From positions 447,076 to 511,075 of the forward strand of contig NZ_WLZY01000002.1 in assembly GCF_010122465.1 (NCBI RefSeq): 64,000 bases of DNA. Reading direction: 5' to 3'. The number at the start of each line of letters is the position of its first letter. Position 1 is the stretch's first letter. Both the position numbers and the translations under genes were made by a program. The stretch is from Phytoactinopolyspora mesophila. Lineage in GTDB: Bacteria > Actinomycetota > Actinomycetes > Jiangellales > Jiangellaceae. The notes beneath the pieces were generated by a model. That model worked only from the letters and a program-made list of their open reading frames with translations. It was not told the DNA's origin and ran no database searches. Below are positions 52,540-60,407 of this stretch, piece after piece.

Positions 52540-54525
52540 ATGAGAGCGATTATCAATAAGCGGCGTACCGGCGGTGCTTCAGCGGAGGCCGCCGCGGCGG
52601 CTGGCAGCTACCACGGCGCGGCCGAGCAGGAAGTCGCTGACCAGCAGCGAAGCAAGAAATCTGGCTCGCTCGGGACCTCTGGAGCCGCATCATCCGAGGA
52701 TGAACGGACGAAGCGGCCCGGCGTGATGCCGGTCGGTGCCCGGCTCCTGCGCCTGTCGGCCGGAGCGCGCCGCTGGATGGCTCTGGGTGTGCTGGTGTCG
52801 CTGACCATCACGGCCACGTATGTCGCTCAGGGGGTGCTGATCGCTTCGGCCCTGGTGCGGATCTTCGACGGCGCCGAGTGGCAGGAGATCGTCCCACTGC
52901 TGCTCGGAACTCTCCTCCTGCTCGCGGTCCGGACAGTGCTGTTGTGGGCCGGTGAGCTCGTCGCCGTCTCCACCGGTGTCGCCATCAAGGCGCGCCTCCG
53001 GCGGCGGCTCTATGAGCAACTGTTCGTCCTTGGGCCCGGCTACACCACGGGCGTGCGCACCGGGACAGTGCAGGCGACAGTGGTGGACGGCGTTGAAAAG
53101 CTGGAAACGTACTTCAGCAAGTTCCTCGTCCAGCTGATCGCCGCCGTGGTGGGTTCGGCGGCGATCCTGGCCGGCATGGCCGTCGTCGACCCGATGATCG
53201 GGGCGGTTCTCGCCGGCGCGGCGGTCGCCATCTCCGCGACGCCGCTGATCGCGCGCCGATTGCAGGCCGAGCGCTCAGCTTGGTTCTGGGACTCCTGGCG
53301 GCAGCTCGGCGGAGAGTATCTGGACGCGCTGCAGGGAATGACGACGCTGAAAGTCTTCGACGCCAGTGGGCGGCGCGGCCGGCAGTTGTCCGAGCGGTCC
53401 TGGGACTTCTACCGCGCGTCGATCCGGTTCGTCAGCGTCGCCAACCTGCGAACCGGTGCTATGGGCCTGCTGTCCGCGGGTGGTGTGGCGCTGGCCGTCG
53501 GGTTGGGGGCAGTCCGCCTGTCCACCGGCGCCTTGACCGCCTTTCAGCTGCTGCTGGTCCTGCTACTGGCTCGTGAAGCATTCCGGCCGCTGGAAGATCT
53601 GCAGAAGGCATATCACTCCGCCTATCCGGCGATATCCGCCGCCCGGGGGGTGTTCCGGCTCCTGGAGTCCGAGCCGGTGGTCACCGATCCGGCCGAGAAT
53701 GGCGTGTCTGCCGGCAGCGGCGCGATCACGTTCGACGACGTCACGTTCGCCTACCGGCCATCGAAGCCCGCGGTCCTGACCAACGTCTCACTGCGGATCG
53801 ACGCGGGCGAGACCGTCGCCCTCGTCGGCCGATCCGGCGCGGGCAAGAGCACCGTGGTCGCGCTGCTGCTTCGGTTCTTCGACCCCCAAACAGGGCGGAT
53901 CTGCCTCGGCGACGCCGACCTCAGCACACTGCCGTTGGCAGACCTACGACAACGCATCGCGCTTGTATCCCAGAGCACGTACCTCTTCCACGGCACTGTC
54001 CGGGCCAACCTGGCGCTCGGCGCCCCGCACGTCAGCGATGAGCAGATCGACGACGCGGCCCGGTCCGCCGGCGCGTACGAGTTCATCAGCCGGCTGCCGC
54101 ACGGATACGAAACCCTCGTGGGGGAACGCGGGCTGACGCTCTCGGGTGGCGAGCGACAACGTATCGCCATCGCCCGGGCGCTGCTGAAGGATGCGCCGAT
54201 CCTGGTGCTCGACGAGGCCACTTCCAGCATCGACGCTGCCAATGAGGCCGAGATACAGCAAGCGCTTGACCGGCTGAGCGCCGGGCGCACCACTCTGGTG
54301 ATCGCGCACCGGCTGTCCTCCGTGCGGGCCGCGGACCGGATCGTGTTGCTGGAGCGCGGTCGCCTCGCGGCCACCGGCACGCACCAGGAACTGCTCGAGA
54401 GTTCCGCGGCCTACGCCCGGCTGGTCGCGGCCCAAGGAACCGACGATCCATCCGACGACGACGCTCACTTTGGTGACGACGCTCCGTCTCGACGCAACGA
54501 CGAGAGCGAGGGGATCGCGCGATGA
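52540..54525 (+). CDS. ABC transporter, fused permease-ATPase, first of a pair (CydD/IrtA/YbtP-like)
   Basis: Up to 661 residues. The first ~60 residues (Ala/Ser/Lys-rich) look unstructured and have no ribosome site; homologous sequence begins near MPVGARLLRLSAGARRWMAL (ATG 52726), a likelier start. Six membrane helices, then the ATPase: Walker A GRSGAGKST, signature LTLSGGERQRI, Walker B ILVLDEATSS. The type-IV exporter fold is used by peptide exporters but also by the metallophore importers IrtAB and YbtPQ. No peptidase domain is present. It overlaps the second ABC gene by 4 bp and opens the RiPP operon. Confidence 0.9.
   Translation: MRAIINKRRTGGASAEAAAAAGSYHGAAEQEVADQQRSKKSGSLGTSGAASSEDERTKRPGVMPVGARLLRLSAGARRWMALGVLVSLTITATYVAQGVLIASALVRIFDGAEWQEIVPLLLGTLLLLAVRTVLLWAGELVAVSTGVAIKARLRRRLYEQLFVLGPGYTTGVRTGTVQATVVDGVEKLETYFSKFLVQLIAAVVGSAAILAGMAVVDPMIGAVLAGAAVAISATPLIARRLQAERSAWFWDSWRQLGGEYLDALQGMTTLKVFDASGRRGRQLSERSWDFYRASIRFVSVANLRTGAMGLLSAGGVALAVGLGAVRLSTGALTAFQLLLVLLLAREAFRPLEDLQKAYHSAYPAISAARGVFRLLESEPVVTDPAENGVSAGSGAITFDDVTFAYRPSKPAVLTNVSLRIDAGETVALVGRSGAGKSTVVALLLRFFDPQTGRICLGDADLSTLPLADLRQRIALVSQSTYLFHGTVRANLALGAPHVSDEQIDDAARSAGAYEFISRLPHGYETLVGERGLTLSGGERQRIAIARALLKDAPILVLDEATSSIDAANEAEIQQALDRLSAGRTTLVIAHRLSSVRAADRIVLLERGRLAATGTHQELLESSAAYARLVAAQGTDDPSDDDAHFGDDAPSRRNDESEGIAR
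52541..52555. promoter_or_regulatory. Zur-like box at the 5' end of the RiPP operon
   Basis: TGAGAGCGATTATCA fits the actinobacterial Zur consensus TGAnAATGATTnTCA at 11 of 13 defined positions; the right half ATTATCA is perfect. It covers the first in-frame ATG of the ABC gene (52540), so transcription or translation may truly start downstream. Fur-type boxes are similar, so zinc and iron control cannot be told apart. Confidence 0.45.
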
Positions 54526-56327
54526 GCCTCGCCGTATCGCTGCGTCCGTTGTTCCGGATCGTGCGGGGCTATCGCCGGCATCTGCTCGGCGCCGTCGGCA
54601 GCGGCGTCGTCGACCAAGCACTGGCCGTCGCCAGCGCGGCCGTCGGGGCGTGGCTGGTAGGCGCGGCCATCACCGGGACGCCGGTTTCGGAGCTGCGCCC
54701 TGGACTGATCGCGCTGGCGATGCTGGTGCTGCCGAGGGCCGCCATGGGCTGGCTCGAATCGTACCTCGCGCACGACATGGCGTTCCGGGTACTGGTGGAT
54801 ATCCGCGAAGAGCTGTATCTCGGCTTCGAGCGACAGGCGCCGTCGGCCCAGCGGGGGCAGCGCTCCGGTGATCTCGTCTCGACGGCGATGGACGACGTCG
54901 AACGCCTTGAGGTGTTCTTCGCGCACACGCTGAGCCCGCTGGTGGTGGCGGTGGTTGTCCCCACGGGCTCGCTGGCGGCGCTGTGGTTCATTCATCCGGG
55001 CCTGGCGCTGGCGCTGTTGCCGATCGCGGTGCTCGTGGCGTCGGTACCGGCCTGGCTGCGCCGGCGGGCCGAGCGACAGGGCCGGGCGCTGCGCACCACA
55101 CTCGGCGTGGTCAATGCCGAGGCTGTGGACGGCGTCCAAGGGCTGCGCGAGATCGTCGCGTTCAACGCCCAGCAGGACTTCCTCGACCAGCTCGACGAAC
55201 GAACCCGCGATCTGCACAAGGCCCAGCTCGCTCACGGGAGCCGCACCGGTGCCGAACGGGCGGCAGCTGACGGACTGATCGCGCTTGGCGTGATCATCAC
55301 TCTGGGCACGGCGGCAGCCCTGGTCACAGCCGGCTCGATGGCAGCCGCGCTGTACCCGACCGCTGTTGTGCTGGCTGGTGCGGCGCTGGCTCCGGTTGGC
55401 AAGCTGGGCGATGCCGGCCGCGAGCTCGGGATCGTCACAGCGGCTAGCGCGCGCGTCTTCTCGGTCATCGACGCGCCCGCGACGGTACCGGACGAAGGCA
55501 CGCGAGAGCTGCCCGCGCCCGCGCTGGACGGCACCGCGACGGGGCTAGCTTTCCGGCAGGTTTCCTTCCGTTACGCTCCCGACCTGCCGCTCGCGGTCAA
55601 CGACGTCACGTTCGACGTCGCGCCAGGTGAGACAGTCGCGCTTGTCGGCCACTCCGGGGCTGGAAAGTCCACGCTGGCGCACCTACTAGTGCGGTTCTGG
55701 GACGTGACGAACGGTTCGGTGTGCATCGCCGGCATCGACGTGCGCGAGCTGCCGCAGCACACGCTCCGTCGCCTAGTCTCCTTCGTGCCTCAGGATGTTC
55801 ACCTGCTGACCTGCAGCGTCGCGGACAACATCGCGCTTGCCCGGCCTGGTGCCAGCCGTGCCGAGATCGAGAACGCGGCCCGCGCCGCGCACGCGCACGA
55901 GTTCATCGTCGACGAACTGCCGGAAGGCTACGACACGATGGTGGGGGAGTGGGGCGGCCGGCTTTCCGGAGGGCAGCGGCAACGTATCGCGATCGCTCGC
56001 GCCCTCCTGCGTGACGCCCCGATCCTCGTCATGGACGAGCCGGTATCCAATCTCGACGGAGAGAGCGAGCGCGCACTGCGGCTCGCGATGTCGCGCGTCC
56101 GCGCTGGGCGTACGACGGTGCTCGTCGCGCACCGGATGTCGACGATCCGCAGCGCCGATCGGCTCGTCGTGCTGGAGCGAGGCAGGGTCGCCGAATCGGG
56201 CACCCACACCCAGTTGCTCGCCGCCGGTGGTGCCTACAGCCGGCTCGTCGCCCACCAAGCCGGGGCACACACCCGTGTGTCTCACGTACCAGATCAGGAC
56301 AAGGAGGTGATGAGCCATGATTCGTGA
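54522..56327 (+). CDS. ABC transporter, fused permease-ATPase, second of the pair
   Basis: A 601-residue partner with six membrane helices and an ATPase: Walker A GHSGAGKST, signature GGRLSGGQRQRI, Walker B ILVMDEPVSNLDG. Heterodimer with the preceding protein is implied by the 4-bp overlap and similar size. Its last 11 bp overlap the start of the RiPP precursor gene, and the perfect Shine-Dalgarno of the precursor lies within its coding end. It probably exports the mature peptide or takes back its metal complex. Confidence 0.9.
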   Translation: MSLAVSLRPLFRIVRGYRRHLLGAVGSGVVDQALAVASAAVGAWLVGAAITGTPVSELRPGLIALAMLVLPRAAMGWLESYLAHDMAFRVLVDIREELYLGFERQAPSAQRGQRSGDLVSTAMDDVERLEVFFAHTLSPLVVAVVVPTGSLAALWFIHPGLALALLPIAVLVASVPAWLRRRAERQGRALRTTLGVVNAEAVDGVQGLREIVAFNAQQDFLDQLDERTRDLHKAQLAHGSRTGAERAAADGLIALGVIITLGTAAALVTAGSMAAALYPTAVVLAGAALAPVGKLGDAGRELGIVTAASARVFSVIDAPATVPDEGTRELPAPALDGTATGLAFRQVSFRYAPDLPLAVNDVTFDVAPGETVALVGHSGAGKSTLAHLLVRFWDVTNGSVCIAGIDVRELPQHTLRRLVSFVPQDVHLLTCSVADNIALARPGASRAEIENAARAAHAHEFIVDELPEGYDTMVGEWGGRLSGGQRQRIAIARALLRDAPILVMDEPVSNLDGESERALRLAMSRVRAGRTTVLVAHRMSTIRSADRLVVLERGRVAESGTHTQLLAAGGAYSRLVAHQAGAHTRVSHVPDQDKEVMSHDS

Positions 56328-56403
56328 GGTCAACGAAGCGCGGGAAGAAACCATCGCGCCGCACAACCACGCCGTGACCGCGGCCAGCTTCCACTGGAGC
56401 TGA
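56317..56403 (+). CDS. RiPP precursor peptide, 28 residues, His-rich candidate core
   Basis: ATG 56317 follows AAGGAGGTGA at 6-nt spacing, the strongest ribosome site in the window. The product is an acidic leader (MIREVNEAREETIA) followed by PHNHAVTAASFHWS. Residues open to YcaO chemistry in the second part are Thr21, Ser24 and Ser28; there is no Cys. Three His (16, 18, 26) and Trp27 give a metal-binding look. The gene sits between the ABC pair and the YcaO gene and is followed by a 13-bp hairpin, a layout typical for precursors. It is too short for standard gene callers. The cleavage point is unknown. Confidence 0.72.
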   Translation: MIREVNEAREETIAPHNHAVTAASFHWS

Positions 56404-56415
56404 TTCTGGTGCACA

Positions 56416-56448
56416 CCCGTGAGGCCGGCCCGAACCCGGCCTCACGGG
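56416..56448 (+). terminator. Attenuator-like hairpin between precursor and YcaO genes
   Basis: CCCGTGAGGCCGG (56416-56428) pairs perfectly with 56436-56448 around a 7-nt loop, 12 bp after the precursor stop. There is no T-tract. In RiPP operons such hairpins let the precursor mRNA outnumber that of the modifying enzymes. Confidence 0.65.
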
Positions 56449-56488
56449 CCCCACCACCTACCACTGAATCATGTGAAGGGACCGGGTC

Positions 56489-58690
56489 ATGACACTGTAC
56501 GCCGAGAACACCGCGAAGGACGGCGTCCGGACAGCCATGGACGTCGACGTCCGTCCGCTGGGCGAGGCCCGGTCGCTGCTGGTGACCTCGTCCGGCCGGC
56601 TGTTCGAGCTGGACCGGCAGCCGGATCAACTGCTTGCGGATCTGGATGCGCTGGCCGCGAACCTCGACCAACCGCCCTGGCCGGAGCTCGCGGCCGTGCT
56701 GCGTGAAGCCGGAGCGCTGGAACGTCCGGCGCTGGAAGACTCGAGGCGAACCGAGCCAGTGGTGCTGGCCGACTCGACGCTCTTCGCCGTCGTCGAGCGG
56801 CTCGCACCGAACGCCACGGTTCAGCCGTTGCCCGCCGCCGGCGCCGAGCTGAACGCCGTGATCGACGCCGCCGGCGACGGCGAGCTACTGCTGATGCGCG
56901 ATCGTTTCGATCCGGAACTGTTGGTCGCGGTCGACGAGTTGTGCGCGGCTTCCGGCGCGCGCTGGGCGCCCTTCCACCTGGACAGGGGCAGGGCGTGGCT
57001 GGGCCCGGCCATTCAACCGGGGCACGGCGCCACCTACCGTGACCTGCTGATGCGCCGCCGGTGCGCGGCCCAGCGGGCCGACCTCGCCGCGGCCCTGCTG
57101 CAGCCGCCGTTGAACGGGGCTTTGCGCCCGCCGGACGAGGCGAGCCTGTCGTGGCTGGTCGCACTGTTCCTGGCCGAAGTCCGGCGCTGGCTGACCGGTG
57201 GAGCGTCGTCGCTGGTGGGCAACGAGATCGAGGCCGATCCCGCCGGGCCGATCATCCGGCCGCACCCGGTGCTTCCACCGCCCGACGCCGAGTTCGATCC
57301 TGCCGACGTGTCGGTGAACCACCTCGTGAGCGGCGTGGATCTGCTGCGCGACGACCGCCTGGGCATCGTGACATCCGTGCGGCGGATCACCCACCACCCG
57401 TCGATCCCGAAGGAACTGGCGACGGTGCAGGCGGACGTCGCCGACATGGGCCGCGTGTATCCGTGGGCGCCGAACGTCGTCTGCGGCGGCAGCCTCTTCG
57501 GTGACGCGGCGGCGGCCGAGGCGGCGGCCATCGGGGAGAGCGTGGAGCGGTACTGCGGAAACTGGGTCCGGCCGGACCGGCTGCGACTGGCGTCGTACGA
57601 CGAACTGACCAGCTCCGGCGAGCACGCCCTGGACCCCGCGAAGCTGGTGCTGTATTCGGCCGACCTGTACAACGCGCCAGGGTTTCCGTTCGTGCCGTTC
57701 GGCCCGGACTTGCGGGTTCACTGGGTGCGAGGATCGTCGCTCACCACTGGACGGGCGACGTGGGTGCCGGCCAGCCTGGTCTATGTCAACTGGTACGTCG
57801 GACCGTACGCTGACGCACCGAAGACGAACTACCCGATGTATGCCGGGCTGGCCGGCGGCGCGAGTTACGACGACGCGGTCCGCTCCGGCCTCGAAGAGAT
57901 CATCGAACGCGACATCACGATGATCTGGTGGGCGAACCGGGAGCCGCTGCCCGTCCTGGAACCGCCACGCAGGCTCGCCGCTCTCTTCGACGGAGCGCCG
58001 GCGGCGCACGGGCAGCGGGCGTGGCTGGTGTCGCTGGACAACGAGTTCGGTGTCCCGGTGATCGCGGGCGTCGTCGACAACGAACAGGACGAGATCCTCG
58101 CCATCGGCTTCGGTGCGCGCGACAATCCCGAACAGGCCGCTCTCAAAGCCTGGGCCGAGGCGTTGACCTTGCAGGAGATCGCCCGCGATCTGCAAGAGCC
58201 CGACGGACGCTTCTGGAAGGCGGTCCGAGGCGGGATGAAACGCCAGGGCTTCATGAAGCCCTGGCGGGCCGACCGCGCCTACCTCGATGATTTCCGGCCG
58301 GACTTCCGCGACGTCGGCGATCTCGAATGTCAGATGCAGTTGCATCTCGATCCTCGCGCCCGGGAGACGGTCCGGCCATGGACGCTGGCTGGGCCCCGGC
58401 GGCCGTTGGACGCGGTGCACTCCCTGCCCGATCGTAGTCTCGGCACCTATCAGCACCTGGTGGAACGGGCCGGCTACGAGATTCTCGTCGTCGACCTCAC
58501 CACCCCCGACGTCGCAGCCAGCGGGCTACGGGTGGTGCGTGTCGTCGTTCCCGGGCTGGTGTCCAACTTCCCCGCGGCCTTCCCGTTCACCGGCCACCGC
58601 CGCTTGCAGGACGCCCCGGTGGATCTCGGGTGGCGAGACGAGCCGATGCCGGAGCACGAACTCAACCAGTTCCCACTGCCACACGCCTAG
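56489..58690 (+). CDS. Fused leader-binding (E1-like) and YcaO cyclodehydratase of a RiPP pathway
   Basis: A 733-residue protein. Residues 1-~270: leader-peptide-binding E1-like/TOMM 'C' domain (GRLFELDRQPDQLLADLDAL; RWAPFHLDRGRAWLGPAIQP; YRDLLMRRRC), without the Cys zinc ligands of active E1 enzymes. Residues ~295-733: YcaO domain with ATP-site helices AAAIGESVERYCGNW (~342), SGLEEIIERDITMIW (~465) and ALKAWAEALTLQEIA (~552), ending in the Pro-containing tail ELNQFPLPHA. YcaO enzymes use ATP to activate backbone amides, giving azolines, thioamides or amidines. No FMN dehydrogenase and no TfuA gene is present, so azoles and standard thioamides are less likely; oxazolines from Ser/Thr or an amidine are possible. 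Confidence 0.9.
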   Translation: MTLYAENTAKDGVRTAMDVDVRPLGEARSLLVTSSGRLFELDRQPDQLLADLDALAANLDQPPWPELAAVLREAGALERPALEDSRRTEPVVLADSTLFAVVERLAPNATVQPLPAAGAELNAVIDAAGDGELLLMRDRFDPELLVAVDELCAASGARWAPFHLDRGRAWLGPAIQPGHGATYRDLLMRRRCAAQRADLAAALLQPPLNGALRPPDEASLSWLVALFLAEVRRWLTGGASSLVGNEIEADPAGPIIRPHPVLPPPDAEFDPADVSVNHLVSGVDLLRDDRLGIVTSVRRITHHPSIPKELATVQADVADMGRVYPWAPNVVCGGSLFGDAAAAEAAAIGESVERYCGNWVRPDRLRLASYDELTSSGEHALDPAKLVLYSADLYNAPGFPFVPFGPDLRVHWVRGSSLTTGRATWVPASLVYVNWYVGPYADAPKTNYPMYAGLAGGASYDDAVRSGLEEIIERDITMIWWANREPLPVLEPPRRLAALFDGAPAAHGQRAWLVSLDNEFGVPVIAGVVDNEQDEILAIGFGARDNPEQAALKAWAEALTLQEIARDLQEPDGRFWKAVRGGMKRQGFMKPWRADRAYLDDFRPDFRDVGDLECQMQLHLDPRARETVRPWTLAGPRRPLDAVHSLPDRSLGTYQHLVERAGYEILVVDLTTPDVAASGLRVVRVVVPGLVSNFPAAFPFTGHRRLQDAPVDLGWRDEPMPEHELNQFPLPHA

Positions 58691-58699
58691 GAGGAGACA

Positions 58700-59443
58700 A
58701 TGACCGACGCGAATACGCTGAACGCCGCCAGCTATGGCCCGGAATGGGCCGCGATCTGGGACCAGGAATTCGGTACCCGGCCCGATACCCACGACGCTGT
58801 GCGGACCCTGGCTGATCTCGCTGACGGACGCCCTGTGCTCGAACTCGGCATCGGTACCGGCCGGCTTGCACTACCGCTGGTCGAGAAAGGGCTGACGGTC
58901 AGCGGCGTGGATAACTCACCGTGGATGATCGAGCAGCTGAAAGCCAAGCCACTCGGCCAGGAGATCGATGTCGTCGAAGGCGACTTCGCCACTGTCACGG
59001 TGCCGGGCGAATACGGGCTGGCGTTCATCTCAAGCCACGCATTGTTCGCTCTCACCTCCCAGGAGGAGCAGGTGCGGTGTTTCGAGAACGCAGCCGCGCA
59101 CCTGGTGCCCGGAGGGGTTTTCGCGATCGAGGTGATGTCTCCCCAGAGCGGTGCGCTGGAGAACGGGCGGTGCTGGACGACGAGTGTCGGCGCCGACTCA
59201 CTGACCATGTTCGTCTCGACCGCGGACCACGTCAGCCAGCAGATGCGTATGTGTCACTTCACCATCAACGGTGATGGGACGGCCCGGTTGCGCCCGGCGG
59301 CCTCCCGATATGCCTGGCCGGCGGAGCTCGATCTCATGGCACGGATAGCGGGCATGCGGCTGCGAGACCGCTGGGGCGGCTGGGATCAGCGTCCGTTCAC
59401 CGCGCAGTCCACCTTGCACGTCTCTGTCTACGAACGGACGTGA
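58700..59443 (+). CDS. Class I SAM-dependent methyltransferase (RiPP tailoring)
   Basis: A 247-residue methyltransferase with AGGAGG six bases before the ATG. SAM motif I VLELGIGTGRLALPL, then GVDNSPWMIEQLKAK, VEGDFATVTV and AAHLVPGGVFAIEVMSP; a C-terminal beta-rich substrate part. It starts 9 bp after the YcaO stop. It probably methylates the modified peptide, or might use an altered SAM if the next enzyme makes one. The target residue is unknown. Confidence 0.88.
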   Translation: MTDANTLNAASYGPEWAAIWDQEFGTRPDTHDAVRTLADLADGRPVLELGIGTGRLALPLVEKGLTVSGVDNSPWMIEQLKAKPLGQEIDVVEGDFATVTVPGEYGLAFISSHALFALTSQEEQVRCFENAAAHLVPGGVFAIEVMSPQSGALENGRCWTTSVGADSLTMFVSTADHVSQQMRMCHFTINGDGTARLRPAASRYAWPAELDLMARIAGMRLRDRWGGWDQRPFTAQSTLHVSVYERT

Positions 59444-59448
59444 GGCCC

Positions 59449-60282
59449 ATGACCACCAGCTTGCCCGCCACCGACTTGCCCGCCACCGAAGTGGCAAAGG
59501 CCGGTGCTGTGCCGGTCTCCATTGGTGCCGCCACCGATGTTGCTGCCGCCAATGGTGCCGGTGCGGCCGGAGTCGGTGACGGGCTACGTGCTGACACCGG
59601 ATCGTGGGACTTCTCCGGCGACGTGCCGCGGGTGTTCGTCGACCACGCACGTCGTTCGGTGCCGCTATACGACGTCGGCCATGATCTCGTGTGTGACCTG
59701 TCGACGTGTTTCGTGGGCCGGAACGGGCGGGGCCTCGCCTATGAACTCGGGTCGTCTACCGGTGAGCTCCTCCGCCGGCTGGCCACCCACGGCCCTTCCA
59801 ACGCCGCCACCCGGTGGATCGGACTTGATCTCGAGGCCGGTATGACGATCGCCGCCCGCGAGCACTGTGCGGGGCTCAGCAATGTCGATGTGTTCCAGGG
59901 CGACGTCACGACTATGTCGTTCGAGCGCTGCGACTTCGTGGTGGCGTACCTGACCCTGCACTTCGTGCCGCTGGACCGCCGCCGTGACGTGGTGCGGCGG
60001 GTATACGAGGCACTACGGCCCGGCGGCGCGCTCTTCGTGTTCGACAAGGTGCTGGCCGCCGACGCCCGGCTGGAAGACGTAGTGACGACATTGCACTATC
60101 GCTGGAAGCGGCGGGCGGGACTCAGCCCCGAAGAGATCCTCAACAAGAAGGAGAGCTTGCTCGGCGTGCTCCAACCGATCACCGTCGAGGACAATCTGGC
60201 CATGCTGCGCGCGGCCGGCTTCCCGAGCGTCGCCAGCGTCCTGAAGCACCTGTGCTTCGAAGGGTTCGTCGCCGTGAAGTGA
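59449..60282 (+). CDS. CmoA-like class I SAM enzyme (RiPP tailoring)
   Basis: A ~277-residue protein (ATG 59449; GTG 59440 is possible). After an Ala-rich lead, the rest resembles CmoA, the carboxy-SAM synthase of tRNA wobble modification: RRSVPLYDVGHDLVCDLSTC, ELGSSTGELLRRLA, IGLDLEAGMTIAARE, VVAYLTLHFVPL, then LHYRWKRRAGLSPEEILNKK, ESLLGVLQPITVEDNLAML, FEGFVAVK. From memory of E. coli CmoA, the Arg that holds the carboxylate of carboxy-SAM is Lys here (NKK), so it could be a carboxy-SAM enzyme or a plain methyltransferase. Last gene of the RiPP operon; no CmoB or prephenate gene nearby. Confidence 0.78.
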   Translation: MTTSLPATDLPATEVAKAGAVPVSIGAATDVAAANGAGAAGVGDGLRADTGSWDFSGDVPRVFVDHARRSVPLYDVGHDLVCDLSTCFVGRNGRGLAYELGSSTGELLRRLATHGPSNAATRWIGLDLEAGMTIAAREHCAGLSNVDVFQGDVTTMSFERCDFVVAYLTLHFVPLDRRRDVVRRVYEALRPGGALFVFDKVLAADARLEDVVTTLHYRWKRRAGLSPEEILNKKESLLGVLQPITVEDNLAMLRAAGFPSVASVLKHLCFEGFVAVK

Positions 60283-60299
60283 GTCGCCGAGTGGGCCGC

Positions 60300-60366
60300 G
60301 GTCATTGTCGACGCAGGCATTGTCAATTTTTCGGCGTGACAACACTTGAAACGGGACAATGATCAC
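60300..60366. promoter_or_regulatory. CATTGTC repeat cluster before the protease gene
   Basis: In the 125-bp gap 60283-60407 the word CATTGTC occurs twice on the plus strand (60303-60309, 60319-60325), and GACAATG once as its inverse (60355-60361), with another GACAA (60338-60342). Repeated and inverted heptamers of this kind often mark a regulator-binding region. No cognate regulator is evident. Confidence 0.3.
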
Positions 60367-60394
60367 TCCGGCGCCGGTCGTTCGTCGCCCCGCG

Positions 60395-60400
60395 TACGCT
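60395..60400 (+). promoter_or_regulatory. -10 element TACGCT of a leaderless promoter (protease gene)
   Basis: TACGCT ends seven bases before the ATG at 60408 and there is no ribosome site, again the leaderless arrangement. Confidence 0.42.
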
Positions 60401-60407
60401 GTCGCAC

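Noticed and set aside
56885..58456. A 523-codon minus-strand frame within the YcaO gene
   Set aside because: Composition is that of a complementary-strand shadow; the plus-strand frame has intact YcaO ATP-site motifs.
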